Below are positions 11,037 through 20,929 of a stretch of DNA of 64,000 nucleotides, one piece after another (the first letter of the stretch is position 1; each line of letters starts with the position of its first letter). Source of the DNA: Symsagittifera roscoffensis (Eukaryota > Xenacoelomorpha > Acoela > Convolutidae); the NCBI RefSeq assembly GCF_963678635.1, contig NC_087066.1, positions 37,767,755 through 37,831,754 of the forward strand, given 5' to 3'. The position numbers and the translations under genes were made by a program. The notes under the pieces are model-generated. The model was not told where the DNA came from. It did not search any database and saw only the letters and a program-made list of their open reading frames with translations.

Positions 11037-11478
11037 TTTTTCGTTCGATGACTGTTAATATGTAATTATTAATGTGTCGAATTGGTTGATTCCAATTATA
11101 TAAATGTACTGGTTTGTGTTTATACTGCTTTTTTATTCTTCTTTTTCCTCTTTTTGATGAATTTGAAGTTGTTTCTGAGTCAGAAAAATATAATTGATCG
11201 TGAAGTGGGCAATTTTTATCTATTGATTCTTTTAGTTTGTAAAGTTTGTCTAAACTGTTGGTTTCTGATTCTGAAAATGCGTTTCGATTTCTTGAAAATC
11301 TTTTTCGTGTTATTTGTCTTTGTTTCGTTATTATTTTTCTTTTTAGTGTTTGTCGTTTTGTTCGAATGTATCCAACTGTTTGTGTATGAGGTGTGATTAC
11401 AAGGTCGTATTTTTTGTTATCTATTTCACAATTGTGTAAAACGATTGTTTGTTTATTTCCTAGGTTTTTAAATGACAT
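11011..11478 (-). CDS. 155-aa basic ORF overlapping gag start (copy A)
   Basis: ATG at 11478, stop at 11013-11011. The central region is highly basic (RTKRQTLKRKIITKQRQITRK), followed by an acidic/serine stretch and a second basic patch (RGKRRIKKQYKHK), so nuclear or RNA-associated localisation is plausible. It overlaps the gag ATG by 26 nt, with gag in the +1 frame. It is open in copy C and broken by a TAA at codon 10 in copy B. Functions to consider are an accessory regulator or an N-terminal gag extension by +1 frameshift. No family recognised. Confidence 0.6.
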   Translation of the reverse strand: MSFKNLGNKQTIVLHNCEIDNKKYDLVITPHTQTVGYIRTKRQTLKRKIITKQRQITRKRFSRNRNAFSESETNSLDKLYKLKESIDKNCPLHDQLYFSDSETTSNSSKRGKRRIKKQYKHKPVHLYNWNQPIRHINNYILTVIERKNELNAHPR

Positions 11479-11995
11479 AAGGTTTAGGATGACGGATGCA
11501 AAAGGTTGTTAAATGGTTTCTATTTTCTTAAACTGTTAGTTCTTACGATTTTTTGGTTAGCTTAACCTGGGTCTGTTTGTTCAGGGTTGGAGAGAAAAGT
11601 ATATCGATTCCGAAGAATGATTTTTTACTTTCTCGTGGCTAGTATAAGTTAAGGTGTTAACTTACTTAATCTTACTTAGGGGTAGTGATTGTGTTCAAGG
11701 GTTGGAGAATAGTAAATCGATCCACAAGGTTCAGGTATAATTAGAACGCGAGTAGTTCGTTAGATACTATTTTAAACTTACTAAGTCTAAGATTTATCCT
11801 GGGTCTGGTAAGAGGGGGGGTCAAGTGAAGGATGAATAACCGAAGTTCTTCACTGTTTATCCTAATTTGAATGATTGGTTTTGTTTAAAAATTTCTATTA
11901 GTCTTGGGTCTTTAGAAAGGGTTGGGTAGTGAATCGACGTTTGAGGTCGTTAGACACTAATTAAGTGGGTGGGGGAGAACAAAGTTGTTCTGTTT

Positions 11996-12020
11996 GATCC
12001 AAGGATAAGCCTTGATGATC
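11996..12020. repeat. Leader hairpin repeat, unit 1 (copy A)
   Basis: 25 bp, gatc-caagg-ataag-ccttg-at-gatc: a self-complementary 5-bp stem around a 5-nt loop, flanked by GATC on each side. An identical unit starts exactly 60 bp later at 12056. Confidence 0.7.
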
Positions 12021-12055
12021 AAATTTGAAATTTAATTAAGTAGAAAATGATTTAA

Positions 12056-12080
12056 GATCCAAGGATAAGCCTTGATGATC
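12056..12080. repeat. Leader hairpin repeat, unit 2 (copy A)
   Basis: Identical to the unit at 11996-12020. The pair occurs at the same spacing in copies B (30335, 30395) and C (49836, 49896). Confidence 0.7.
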
Positions 12081-12411
12081 TGGTTTTAAAATTAAGTGAA
12101 TTTAAGTTTTAATAAAATTTTAAATGTGTGTAAAGGAAAGATTTAGTGTTTTGATGATATTAGTGGGTTTATGATTGCTGTTATGTTTTAGGTGATGGAG
12201 CTGGAACAACAGGATGATTTATGATTACTAACCATTTATTGTCATGCTACTAATTTTTATTTTTTATTTTTCAATAAATATTCTTCAAACATGTTTTGTA
12301 TATTACTGCAGAGTTTTAGGAAAACGATCTTAGATCTTTTTATCAATCGTTATTGTATATTAATAATTTTGTTTAGCGCCTGAAATGATTTTGAAGATTA
12401 ACTTCAAGGTT

Positions 12412-12645
12412 TTATGTTTGCAAATGAAAATCTAAATTCATTGCCAGTAGTATTCTAAATATAAAAGTTTGTTCTGGTTTTTGCCTAACTATCATATAGC
12501 TATATGGCAAGTTTCTACTTTGTCGTATGTCGTCTCTGGTTCGAGGTCTTCTTCCAATTCCGGGTAGTTCTGTTATGGTTCGGAATATTGGCTCTGATCT
12601 ATTGAGTCGTAGAGACATTTCGATTAAATTATTGTCGTATAACAT
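12412..12645 (-). CDS. 77-aa basic leader ORF (copy A)
   Basis: First ATG frame after the primer binding site (start 12645, about 75 nt downstream of it). The product has an arginine-rich centre (GIGRRPRTRDDIRQSRN) and a hydrophobic C-terminus. It is open with identical ends in all three copies. Between A and B I count about 20 nucleotide differences but only 8 amino-acid changes, suggestive of constraint. It could be a regulatory protein or an upstream ORF that controls translation of gag. Confidence 0.5.
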   Translation of the reverse strand: MLYDNNLIEMSLRLNRSEPIFRTITELPGIGRRPRTRDDIRQSRNLPYSYMIVRQKPEQTFIFRILLAMNLDFHLQT

Positions 12646-12720
12646 TTTGTAAATGTTTTTGTCTAATTTCTAATCTATTTTGGTTAATTCTAAGCTATTA
12701 AGGTCTTGTTCGAGACTTAT

Positions 12721-12730
12721 GGTCGCACCA
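12721..12730 (-). promoter_or_regulatory. Primer binding site (copy A)
   Basis: Minus-strand TGGTGCGACC lies two bases after the LTR end; complementary to a tRNA 3' end ...GGTCGCACCA. I could not assign the tRNA. Identical in copies B and C. Confidence 0.75.
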
Positions 12731-12732
12731 GA

Positions 12733-13142
12733 TGAGTTAGGACCGAGTTGGTTAACTCATAGAGTAATTTCGGATAGGGTACACCGTCTGCTCGTCACGC
12801 TATCTTATTTTCGGCCGGATAGATTCGTGCAACTTCTTAGTCTAATACCGATCCTAATCTTACTCTTATACTATCTAGTCTCAGGTTGTTTAAGTAGTCT
12901 CTGCTAGGCTCAATAGATCTAGGGTATACTGGTCTATTGCGGCTGTTGAAGTGCTCGGGAGAGTCCAACTAATTTCTAAGTTAAATTCAAATCTCTCTGG
13001 TGCTGAAATTACAAGTAACTTCAGCACTTACAAATAAGTGGGTTGTTAGTTAGATGGATCATGATTGGTTAATATTAAATACTTTACATTGGTAAAATAT
13101 CTAATTTATCCAATCATAAAATGTAGTTTAGATCAGGTTCCA
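12733..13142 (-). repeat. 5' LTR of copy A
   Basis: 410 bp bounded by TG...CA (tgagttagga ... gatcaggttcca). It matches the four other LTRs in the window and abuts the primer binding site on its left. It contains a 28-bp palindrome at 13000-13027. The AATAAA-like signal seen in other copies is AATAGA here. Confidence 0.95.
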
Positions 13143-14096
13143 ATACGTGGGCGGAGAGCCACAGCGGACAGACATAAACCGCTACTTTTGCGTACTTTTT
13201 CCGGCAGCTTACGTTGTTTACCGGTTCCCAGATGTCCAGTTGAACTCTTTCTTTTGGCTCCCTTGCTTTATTCATTTCCTCGAAACTTCCTTCGGGATTT
13301 GCGCTTGAAAAAATTGCCGATCGATAAGACTGCGATGCATCATGGGGAACCATTTATCTTTCCTGGCGGCAAAAGTTTTTTTTTGTTTTGCTCATCGTGT
13401 TTGTGATGAAATCTACACAGTACCGATTGAAAAACTGACACGGAGATTGCAGAGCGGTCGTCCATCCACCCTCGGTTTTCCGTTGCTGAGCGTTCGCCCA
13501 TTCTTCTTCCTCGGTTTTCCGTAAAACATGGTGGTCTATAAGTATGATTGATAAAACCCATTTTTTAGAATTAACAAGTCCAAGGTTTTGAGAAACGAAC
13601 TCGGTGAGCGAGTTCTGTTTTTCGCAGCATTTGTTTTAGATGATGTCTTTTTGGAAATTATCAAACTTTTATCGGAAAAATAACCAAAGCTTGGTGGCGG
13701 TTTTGTGATATAATTTAGTACCATGTCGAGGTTAACAATTCCTGACTGCTGCGAACTATTTACATTTGTTTGTAGAATTTTCGGTTTTTGTGAGAAGTTT
13801 GCGTTAAAAATTCAAAGAAACTTCACTAAGACAAAGCAACCTGAAACCAGCAACCTTAGCTTGTTCGTGTTTGCATAAATGCTTCCAGATGCAAAAATGT
13901 CGCTTGTGGTTGGTTAAGCTCAATTCATTTTTCCTGAAAATTCCTTTGACGCGGGTTTAGTGCCTTGTTTATTATTTTAGTTTTGGCAACTGTAGGTTTT
14001 GAGTCGTAGTGATTTGTTGACGGCGCTTCCGATGAAGTGAAAGTAGAGAAGTAACCTGCCATAACAATTTTCGAGCGTTGCCTATTAATTTTTTTG
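13143..14096. other. Host segment between copies A and B, no gene recognised
   Basis: About 950 bases with balanced base composition, unlike the flanking elements. Short frames on both strands show no recognisable domain. One small inverted repeat (gaactcg-gtgag-cgagttc) lies near 13600. It was the target region for copy insertions and probably consists of older element debris. Confidence 0.5.
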
Positions 14097-14400
14097 TTAG
14101 CAACCTGTCATATCATCTTGTAAGCCTGTTAAAAATGTCTTTTTTTCTTCGGGGAGAAATTGAGGAGTGTTAATAAAAAACTGTTGTCCGATAATACTGT
14201 AAAAAACAACTCCGTAGATGCTGTTATGAAAAGAGTCAAATCCATTTCTTTTGTAGATTTCGTTTCTGCTGCTTTCATTTTTCTCGACTGGTTGGCACTG
14301 GTCCGTGTTATACTGTTCCTGTAATGCGCCCAGCCCGTCAAAACTGGCGTCGCACACGATTCGCGCTTCGAGGATTATATTAAAATGCTTCCATTTGACG
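14097..14400 (-). pseudogene. RNase H relic of an older LTR retroelement
   Basis: The minus strand reads EARIVCDASFDGLGALQEQ, the first catalytic segment of a Ty3/gypsy RNase H, followed by an increasingly degraded sequence to a stop at 14097. It differs clearly from the RNase H of copies A-C, so it is a separate, older element. It is truncated on the right by the copy B insertion at 14479. Confidence 0.6.
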
Positions 14401-14475
14401 ATATTTTCGTAATTGGGCTCAATAAGTGGTTTCTGGGGGAATAAGGGGTTTCAATAGGTCACAATGAGTGGTTTC

Positions 14476-14479
14476 CTGG
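14476..14479. repeat. Target site duplication of copy B, left
   Basis: CTGG directly left of the 3' LTR, repeated at 31476-31479 right of the 5' LTR. Confidence 0.75.
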
Positions 14480-14889
14480 TGAGTTAGGTCCGATGTGGTT
14501 AACTCATAGAGTAATTTCGGATAGGGTACACCGTCTGCTCGTCACGCTATCTTATTTTCGGCCGGATAGATTCGTGCAACTTCTTAGTCTAATACCGATC
14601 CTAATCTTACTCTTATACTATCTAGTCTCAGGGTGTTTAACTAGTCTCTGCTAGGCTCAATAGATCTAGGGTATACTGGTTTATTGCGGCTGCTGAAGTC
14701 TTCTTGGAGAGTCAACTAATTTCTAAGTTAAATTCAAATCTCTCTGGTGCTGAAATTACAAGTAATTTCAGCACTTACAAATAAGTGGATTGTTAGTCAG
14801 ATGGATCATGATTGGTTAATATTAAATACTTTACATTGGTAAAATATCTAATTTATCCAATCATTATATGTAGTTTAGATCAGGTTCCA
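14480..14889 (-). repeat. 3' LTR of copy B
   Basis: 410 bp, TG...CA. It carries TTTATT on the plus strand (AATAAA on the coding strand), a candidate polyadenylation signal, and a perfect 28-bp palindrome at 14747-14774. The sequence just inside it on the coding strand ends CCGGATGGG, the weakly purine-rich region expected for plus-strand priming. Confidence 0.95.
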
Positions 14890-15159
14890 CCCATCCGGGT
14901 TTTACAGAGTTTTTTAGAATAGTTTTTCTGCAATTTGAAGGATGGATGATGGACGTTGGTATTTGGCGAACATCATATTTATTTTCCGGTTTCCCTTGTT
15001 AGAGAAGTTCCAGGACGCTGGAATTACGGACATCAAACGTTGTGTCTTCTTGTGACAACGACTGTGTTTCCGCAACAAACTCAAATCTGATTTCAGAATG
15101 GTTGGCTATGTCAGGTTTTTCTGTTTCATAAAGAGAACTTCTTTGCGTTTGATCTTGTC

Positions 15160-15318
15160 TGGGAATGGCGTGGAGATTGTGCGTGGAGGGGATGCCTGGT
15201 TACTCGGATCTGTACGTATACTTGAACATCGAGGTGGTCATTGGTCTAGTTCAATGAAGTCCTTTTCTGCGAAGTCAAGTCGTACTCTAAATCCTTTGAG
15301 TTGTGATTGTGAGCGGCA
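15160..15318. other. 159-bp block identical between copies B and C (copy B)
   Basis: From gggaatggcg to gagcggca there is no mismatch with 32750-32908, whereas the 40 bases upstream differ at about a dozen positions and the bases downstream also diverge. Likely a cis-acting RNA or DNA element, or a recent gene-conversion tract. Confidence 0.55.
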
Positions 15319-15609
15319 AATCGATTGTGGTTGGCCATTCTTTTTTGAGTGTAGTGGGGTCGTTTTGTCTTTGGATGTTCGTCCTTGGTGTTGTATGCTG
15401 ATCTATATATTGCATAATATAATTTACATTTTATAAAACTTTTATTAGTTTAATGTTTTTTAATTATGATTTTGGTTAGTTGTTTTCACAAAAGCTTTTT
15501 GTTTTAGTTCAGTTATTTTGAAGAATTACTCACCCTTGAGTAGCTCTTATTAAAAATAGGAGTGTGGTCTCAAAGCGTGGATGTAGCGCGGTGGGTTAGG
15601 CCGGCTATA

Positions 15610-15629
15610 GAGCATGCTCAGGACGTCCT
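15610..15629. repeat. Tandem pair of 10-bp palindromes (copy B)
   Basis: GAGCATGCTC immediately followed by AGGACGTCCT, each a perfect palindrome. Conserved at 33201-33220 in copy C. Confidence 0.6.
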
Positions 15630-16061
15630 CTTCTGGTGGGTTAGGCCAGGAGTGGGAGTATGATTGCATGCGGTGTTTGTGAGAGGTCCTGTTATGTGAT
15701 AATGTTTTATGTTGGGTTTGTTGTGGTTTTTCTTATGTTTTTTGTTGGTTGTGTCCTTTTTTCAAAAATTAAATTGTTTGTGGTATGGGTTTGTCTTTCG
15801 ACTTTTATGTGTTTTATTATTTCTTTCTTAGACTTTATAATAGTCTTCAAAAGAATAAATTATCCAGTTTTAAACTGGGTTAATCCGGTTTGGGTACCGT
15901 TGGTTTCCTTTTCTTAGTCATGCTGTTATTCTATGATTTGTGGTGTTTAGTAAGCTGCGTTGGTTAGTGTTGTTTATTATATAATTCCTTTCCAACCGGG
16001 TTAAAGGAAAGTTTGAAACGTGTTATCTTGTGTTAGAGTTGTTGAGTGTGAAAGCTTGAAA

Positions 16062-16067
16062 CTGAAA
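16062..16067 (-). promoter_or_regulatory. Candidate 3' splice acceptor (copy B)
   Basis: Coding-strand GAATTTCAG with the cut after 16062. Nematode acceptors favour TTTCAG; the same motif is kept at 33651-33656 in copy C although the flanking bases differ. Confidence 0.35.
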
Positions 16068-16496
16068 TTCAATATTTTAAACAATTCTTCGTGGGTGAGC
16101 TGTGCGAGTGTGGATAGACTGTTTGTGCGAATGAATGGAAATATCGAAAGGTTAGTACTGCATTTTCGTTTTATCAATTTATTACATAGAAATTCAAATT
16201 TACTGCTAGCTGTTGGGGAAAATTAAGTTACAAATTTTCATCAATATTAGGTTTACTGCATTTGGGGAAAAAATTTATAAATTAAATTACTGCATTGGTA
16301 TTATTTTTATTGAATTGTTTGGTGCAAAAATTTAATAGAGTTTTAAACAGTTTTGAAGAAGTTTTCTATTTTTTATTTTTCTTTTGTGAATTTTTCAGAT
16401 GATCGTTGGATGAAGGCTAAAATTCTAAAGAAGACATGGATAAAGAATGGTTAGTTTCTAATTTTAAATTAATAGTTAATAATATGTATAATTCAT

Positions 16497-16505
16497 ACTT
16501 ACCTG
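16497..16505 (-). promoter_or_regulatory. Consensus 5' splice donor just after last ORF (copy B)
   Basis: The coding strand reads TAA-CAG|GTAAGT, a perfect donor three bases after the stop codon of the 602-aa ORF. It is identical in copy C. Position right after the stop suggests a 3' UTR intron of about 440 nt if paired with the acceptor at 16062. Confidence 0.5.
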
Positions 16506-18314
16506 TTAGTCGTCGGGGAAGAAACCGTGGGGGAAGATGTCGTGGATGAGATCGGAAGTTGTTAGTAATTTAGCTAAGATGCGGATGATATTTTTAGTTT
16601 GAGGCAGTGGCCAAAGCAATTGAAGTGCTTTAATGGTTGTTAGTTCTTCAGTGCCAACTGCAAACTCATAAGGTGTGTTTTGGATGAGATTATATAATTT
16701 GTGATTGAATTTAGTGTTGTGGATGAATTCTAATATGGGGATTTCTATAGGTTGAACAAATTCGTGTGGGATAAGGAAGGGTCGGGATTCTTCTGCGTTG
16801 AAGGTCTTGGTGATGGGACAAAAAATATACATTTGGGTTATGGGATCATAATTTCGAAGAATACCATGAAGGTTAGTATCTTTAATGCAATATGTGAAGT
16901 TAAGAAAGAATGGTGAGGTGTATTTGGAATTGATGAAGTGAAAACGGTGGTGTGGTTGTCTGGAGGGAGTGTGTAGGTCGAAGTGATTTTGTATAAAACG
17001 ATAATATGTATATGTGTGAGTTTGTTTAGTGCGTAACATAATATCGTGTGAGCAGTGCAAATCTCGTTCATGTGGTGCAAGGAAATGAAAGGTTAGTGAA
17101 AATAATTGAAAGCGTTCTTTAAAACTTTCGTAGGCTTGTGTGTCTGTTAGTGCTTCTGAAATGATGTGGTCAAATTTGCGGTCAAAGTTATTGAGTGTAA
17201 ATACATATGGTGTTTTAATGAAAAGTTTTTCTGTGATTTGTGGGTTAGCGAAGCGATCGTCGTCTAAAAATTGATCTTGGTTAGTTCGGATGATGTTATT
17301 ATCGTAATATTCTAGCATATATTCGTTAGCTCGGGGTGCAGTGTAAGTTTTTAGTGACTTTTTATATCCGATGTAAGTAAATTGTCTAGGTGTTAGTGGT
17401 GTAGTGAGTCGATATAGCATGTCTTTATTTCGTTCTATATCGATGTGAGTGTTAGATATAGGTAGGCAAAGGGGATTAGTAAAATGATAATATGAGGTCC
17501 AAGGAAGGGTAGGCATTAAAACGTGTTCGTCTACAAAACTACGTGTATCGTTAGTGTCGTGAGGGGTGTTTAAGGTATATTGTGGAAATGAGGGTAAGGT
17601 GATAGCTAAAAATTCTTTCGTGTTAGTGTGATTTAGATGATTTATATATTCACGGGCTGTTCCTGGTTTTGCTGGGAAAGGATGGTTTGGGAACTTTCTT
17701 TTAAAAGTGCGATAAGCTCTATTAGTGCTGAGTGAAGATTCAGTAGATGTGGATGATGGTGCTAATGATTCGGTATAAACTGAAGAGGGTGTAGGGGTAG
17801 GTGGGTTGGATGAATCTATTGTGGATGAAATTTGGTTTATAGTGGGGGTGTCAAGGTGGTAGGGTTGTTGTTGTAGGGTAATAAAATTATCTAGTTCTGG
17901 GGAGATTTGGGGGGTATCTGGAGAATTGGATGATCGGTCTGAATGAAGTGAAGAGTAGGTTGGAGTGACTTGGGAAGCATAAGAGGGTGTAGAATTGGTT
18001 GGGACAGGGTTATTTGGTAGTATTGGTTGAAAAGGGGGTTGGGAAAAAATTGAGGGATTGGTGTGAAAATGATTGGATGGAGATGGTTCAGAGTCGGCAA
18101 ATTTATCGGGGGTGTCAATATTCGGGTTATTGAGTTGTGAAGTGGAGTATAAAACTGAGATTTGTGAATTAGTATCTGAATTCATGCCTGATGTTACATT
18201 AATGGTTGGAAAATTGGGTGGCGGGAAAGCAAAAAGTGGAATTATTGTAATTGGAGTGGTGAGGTTGGTTGGGTGGGAATTTGAGCGGTGTAGGGATCCA
18301 AGTTGTCGGCTCAT
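16506..18314 (-). CDS. 602-aa 3' ORF, unknown function (copy B)
   Basis: ATG at 18314, stop TAA at 16508-16506. Residues 1 to about 200 are Pro/Ser/Thr/Asn-rich and likely disordered. The remaining 400 residues look folded (many aromatics, conserved Arg/His/Cys, e.g. HFLAPHERDLHCSHDIM) with no signal peptide or membrane span. I recognise no family. The ATG overlaps the env TGA as ATGA, a layout used for termination-coupled reinitiation. It is intact here even though most other genes of copy B are broken; given the lesion density this could be chance. Candidate roles are an accessory or host-interaction protein. Confidence 0.7.
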   Translation of the reverse strand: MSRQLGSLHRSNSHPTNLTTPITIIPLFAFPPPNFPTINVTSGMNSDTNSQISVLYSTSQLNNPNIDTPDKFADSEPSPSNHFHTNPSIFSQPPFQPILPNNPVPTNSTPSYASQVTPTYSSLHSDRSSNSPDTPQISPELDNFITLQQQPYHLDTPTINQISSTIDSSNPPTPTPSSVYTESLAPSSTSTESSLSTNRAYRTFKRKFPNHPFPAKPGTAREYINHLNHTNTKEFLAITLPSFPQYTLNTPHDTNDTRSFVDEHVLMPTLPWTSYYHFTNPLCLPISNTHIDIERNKDMLYRLTTPLTPRQFTYIGYKKSLKTYTAPRANEYMLEYYDNNIIRTNQDQFLDDDRFANPQITEKLFIKTPYVFTLNNFDRKFDHIISEALTDTQAYESFKERFQLFSLTFHFLAPHERDLHCSHDIMLRTKQTHTYTYYRFIQNHFDLHTPSRQPHHRFHFINSKYTSPFFLNFTYCIKDTNLHGILRNYDPITQMYIFCPITKTFNAEESRPFLIPHEFVQPIEIPILEFIHNTKFNHKLYNLIQNTPYEFAVGTEELTTIKALQLLWPLPQTKNIIRILAKLLTTSDLIHDIFPHGFFPDD

Positions 18315-20929
18315 CGTGGGCTAAAAAAATTATTACTTTGAGACTGAAAAGCGGTGGTATGGGGTTGTTCTATAATTTGTTCATAAGTATTTTCATCTTG
18401 TGAATGGTGTGTCATTATATGTTGGATGGGACTTTGTGATATGGTTGGTCGAAAATTGGGATTATGTGTTATTGCTAAATTTCGAAAATTACGTGGGACT
18501 AGGGATAGTGGATGGTTATGTGGTAGGGGTGGTAACTGTGGTGCTGTAGGCGTTGTGTCTACATTGTTATGTTCTTCGTCGTATGTGTTCTGTCTTGTTG
18601 CTATTTTTGTGTTGTATTCTTTTATTTGTGCGTCTAAAAGAATTTTGTTTATTGATGTAGAAAAAATTCCGAAAAATCCTGCAAATAAGATGCGTGCTAC
18701 ACTTGCTTGTCTATTTTACTTGTGTGTGTATAGCGCATGTATTATAGATTCCTTTTAAGAGTGAGAAAAGAAATCCTATAAAGTTAAACATTGCGTATAA
18801 AATAGTTAATTTTTCTAAGATGTAATAGGGCCATCCTAGAAAATCAAGAATTTCATTTTTGAGTGTAACAAAGCTAAAAATATTTATAGGTGAGATATCT
18901 TGTGGTCGGTATTTTTCACCGTTGAGATATATATAGTCTTAAATGTCTTTAAAATATCCGCTATAATCTTGTGTATAAATGTCTGCAAATCCTGCTGTTT
19001 CGGCAAGTTTGCGTAAATTTTGGTCAATTGATTGTCTTTGTATAGTGTCCATTTGTGTTAATAATTCTTGGAATTGTTGTGTTCTAATGTGATGTTGTAT
19101 ATCGGATTTTGAATATATTCCAATTGATTGTAAGTCAATATTTGGGTTTCGAACAATAGCTCTAATGCTTTCAGGTGAAAATTTTTTGAGTGATTGCATT
19201 AATGTGGGATATGGGGTAAGAAGGTAATATTTATCTTCATCAGGGCTCAGTTGTACTACATTGTGGCTATTTTCTGATCCACATGGGACTGCGGTATCCC
19301 AGAAATAAGTTCTTCTTGAAAGTGTGTCAACGAAACGTACTTTATTCTTATAAAAGATAGGGATTCTTTTATAGCGTCGTTTGTCTTCAAAAACGTATAG
19401 TGGTGATACTTTTTTGGTACAAGTATAAAACCATAAAATGTTTCCTTCATAGTCCAAAAAATTTGATCTATTTCCTGATAGTAAATATCCTGCGTAGGGT
19501 ATTTTTAATACTGCTAGTGCAAGTGATTGTAGGATTTGTGTTCTTTCTAATTCGCATAGTTGGTGAAGTGTTTCTAATTCGGAGAGTGACATTTCTTGAA
19601 AAATTCGGCTAATCGTGTAGTCTAATTTCATATCTAAGTGAATATCATAGTGGATATTACCGAAATATGTACTATTCATTAGTGATAGTTCTTGTAAACG
19701 TGTGCTTCTAGTGTCATGGGGCTTTAGATGTCCACCGGGTTGACCTTTACTTTTTTGAAAATTAACTGGTATATATGATGTTCCTTCGTTTGGAGGATGA
19801 CCTGTGGCATATGGGTCGATTTTTATTTTTCCAGTGGTCATGTCGAATCCTTTTTCGTATTCAACTAATTTTTCAGAGTATTGTGTTTTGTGAAGTGGGT
19901 TTCTGTATTTACATGCAAGTTCTGTTTCTTGATATATTTGAAAACGTGTCAATTTACTTTCTATATTGTGTATGTTTCTAAAATTAGAACTTTGTTTTCG
20001 TGATGGGTTTACTTGTTCATATGGAATGGACTGTATAAAATATTTTTCGTGAAATTTTATCATACGAGCGTGTATTTTTGCTACTTGAAATGTTGTACAT
20101 GTGTCTTCGGGAACCAAACAATTGTTGCTTGTGTTCGTGTTGTAGGGTCGCAATAACCTTGATCATTTTTACAAGGTAATCTAATTCCTTGATAGATCAT
20201 TGTGTTGTCTGATAAATCTCGTGTGAGTTGTATTTTTTCGAGTTGTATTTTCCAATCGAAAAACATTATTTCTTGGTATCCTTTATTTTTTGTGTCTGCT
20301 TTGCAGTTTGATGAATTATTTATACCAATGTGTGGTATCCAGTGTTTATCGTGTATGTCATAGGTTAATCGTCCGTGTGCGCCGTTATATGGGTATTTTT
20401 CATCTAATTTTATATGTCCTTGATATCTTTCAAGTTCTGCTTGATGTACAGAATCTGAAAAAACTTGGAAGTATACTAACTTTCTATCTGTGTTTTTATT
20501 TTTTGTGATATTTAGTCTAAGTAACTCGTTTTTAAAATCTTCGGGATTGAGATGTAAAAGTCGTTCGATATTACTTTGGTAGAATGATTCATGGTCAAGT
20601 CGGTTTTTATTTCCATTTGAGACTTGTGAACAATGTACTTTCTTTTCAGAAAATGTTGCTGTGAATTTATATCCTATAACTGTTGTTGCTCGGGCTTTTG
20701 AGTAAAGTTTCGCTATTACATTTGTTGTTTCTATGGCTTGTGGTTCTGTTTCGCGTTGTGATACTTGATTTATTGCATATTTGTGTAGTGTTTTTTGTTC
20801 GTTTTCGTCACAATCGTAATGTGTTACTAATAAATCTTGGGGTCCTGTGCGGGGGGAAGGGTTTATGTTTTGATTGGAGATTACTAGAAAAAGGATTTGG
20901 AGAAAAATTAATAATTTTAGAATATACAT
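18311..20929 (-). pseudogene. env: Envelope-like glycoprotein, broken (copy B)
   Basis: Starts at ATG 20929 with a signal-peptide-like segment. The first frame runs to 20081 (282 aa) and is then lost by a one-base deletion near 20109 (CCC-CGA in copy C versus CC-CGA). The correct frame resumes as 20153-18939 and ends at an in-frame TAA (18941-18939); a further one-base insertion lies near 18714. The family-like core contains paired cysteines, RIPIFYKNKVRFVD and a downstream CGSEN. This pattern reminds me of glycoproteins of negative-strand RNA viruses of the chuvirus/rhabdovirus type captured by other retroelements; that is a weak inference. Confidence 0.7.

Larger units (their letters stand above)
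11479..12411 (-). other. 5' leader of copy A
   Basis: About 930 bases between the 77-aa ORF and the 155-aa ORF without a long frame. It contains two copies of a 25-bp hairpin repeat (11996-12020, 12056-12080) and three degenerate copies of GGGTTGGAGAATAGT-ATCGAT (11584-11608, 11699-11721, 11919-11938). On the minus strand it also holds donor-like AAGTAAGT near 11660-11680 and an acceptor-like ATTTCAG ending at 12380. All are shared by the three copies. Confidence 0.6.
1..13142 (-). mobile_element. Copy A of giant Ty3/gypsy retrovirus-like element (3' end cut by window)
   Basis: Minus-strand element whose 5' LTR is at 12733-13142; the coding order toward lower coordinates is leader, 155-aa ORF, gag, pol, small ORFs, ATG-less frame and env start. 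Window position 1 aligns with about 37833 of copy C, so roughly 5.7 kb (rest of env, last ORF, 3' LTR) lies outside. pol is open throughout. gag carries a TGA (9786-9788) and a TAA (7653-7655), and the small hydrophobic ORF is shortened. Only the right flank (starting ATAC) is visible, so the target duplication cannot be checked. Confidence 0.95.
14890..16505 (-). other. 3' untranslated region of copy B
   Basis: About 1.6 kb between the last ORF and the 3' LTR. It contains a consensus splice donor at its start, a candidate acceptor at 16062, a GC-rich block with two adjacent 10-bp palindromes (15610-15629) and a repeated GGTGGGTTAGGCC (15590-15602, 15635-15647), and a 159-bp stretch identical in copy C (15160-15318). 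A 54-codon ATG-less minus frame ends in the invariant block but drifts neutrally outside it. Plus-strand frames here are treated as antisense shadows. Confidence 0.55.

Noticed and set aside
15098-15436. Plus-strand 112-codon frame in the 3' UTR (also 32760-33044)
   Set aside because: Kept in two copies mainly because it overlaps the 159-bp invariant block; opposite to the element's transcription and diverges neutrally outside the block.
15575-15650. tRNA or SINE-like sequence (A-box-like TAGCGCGGTGGG)
   Set aside because: No B box and no cloverleaf that I can fold; treated as a structured UTR block.
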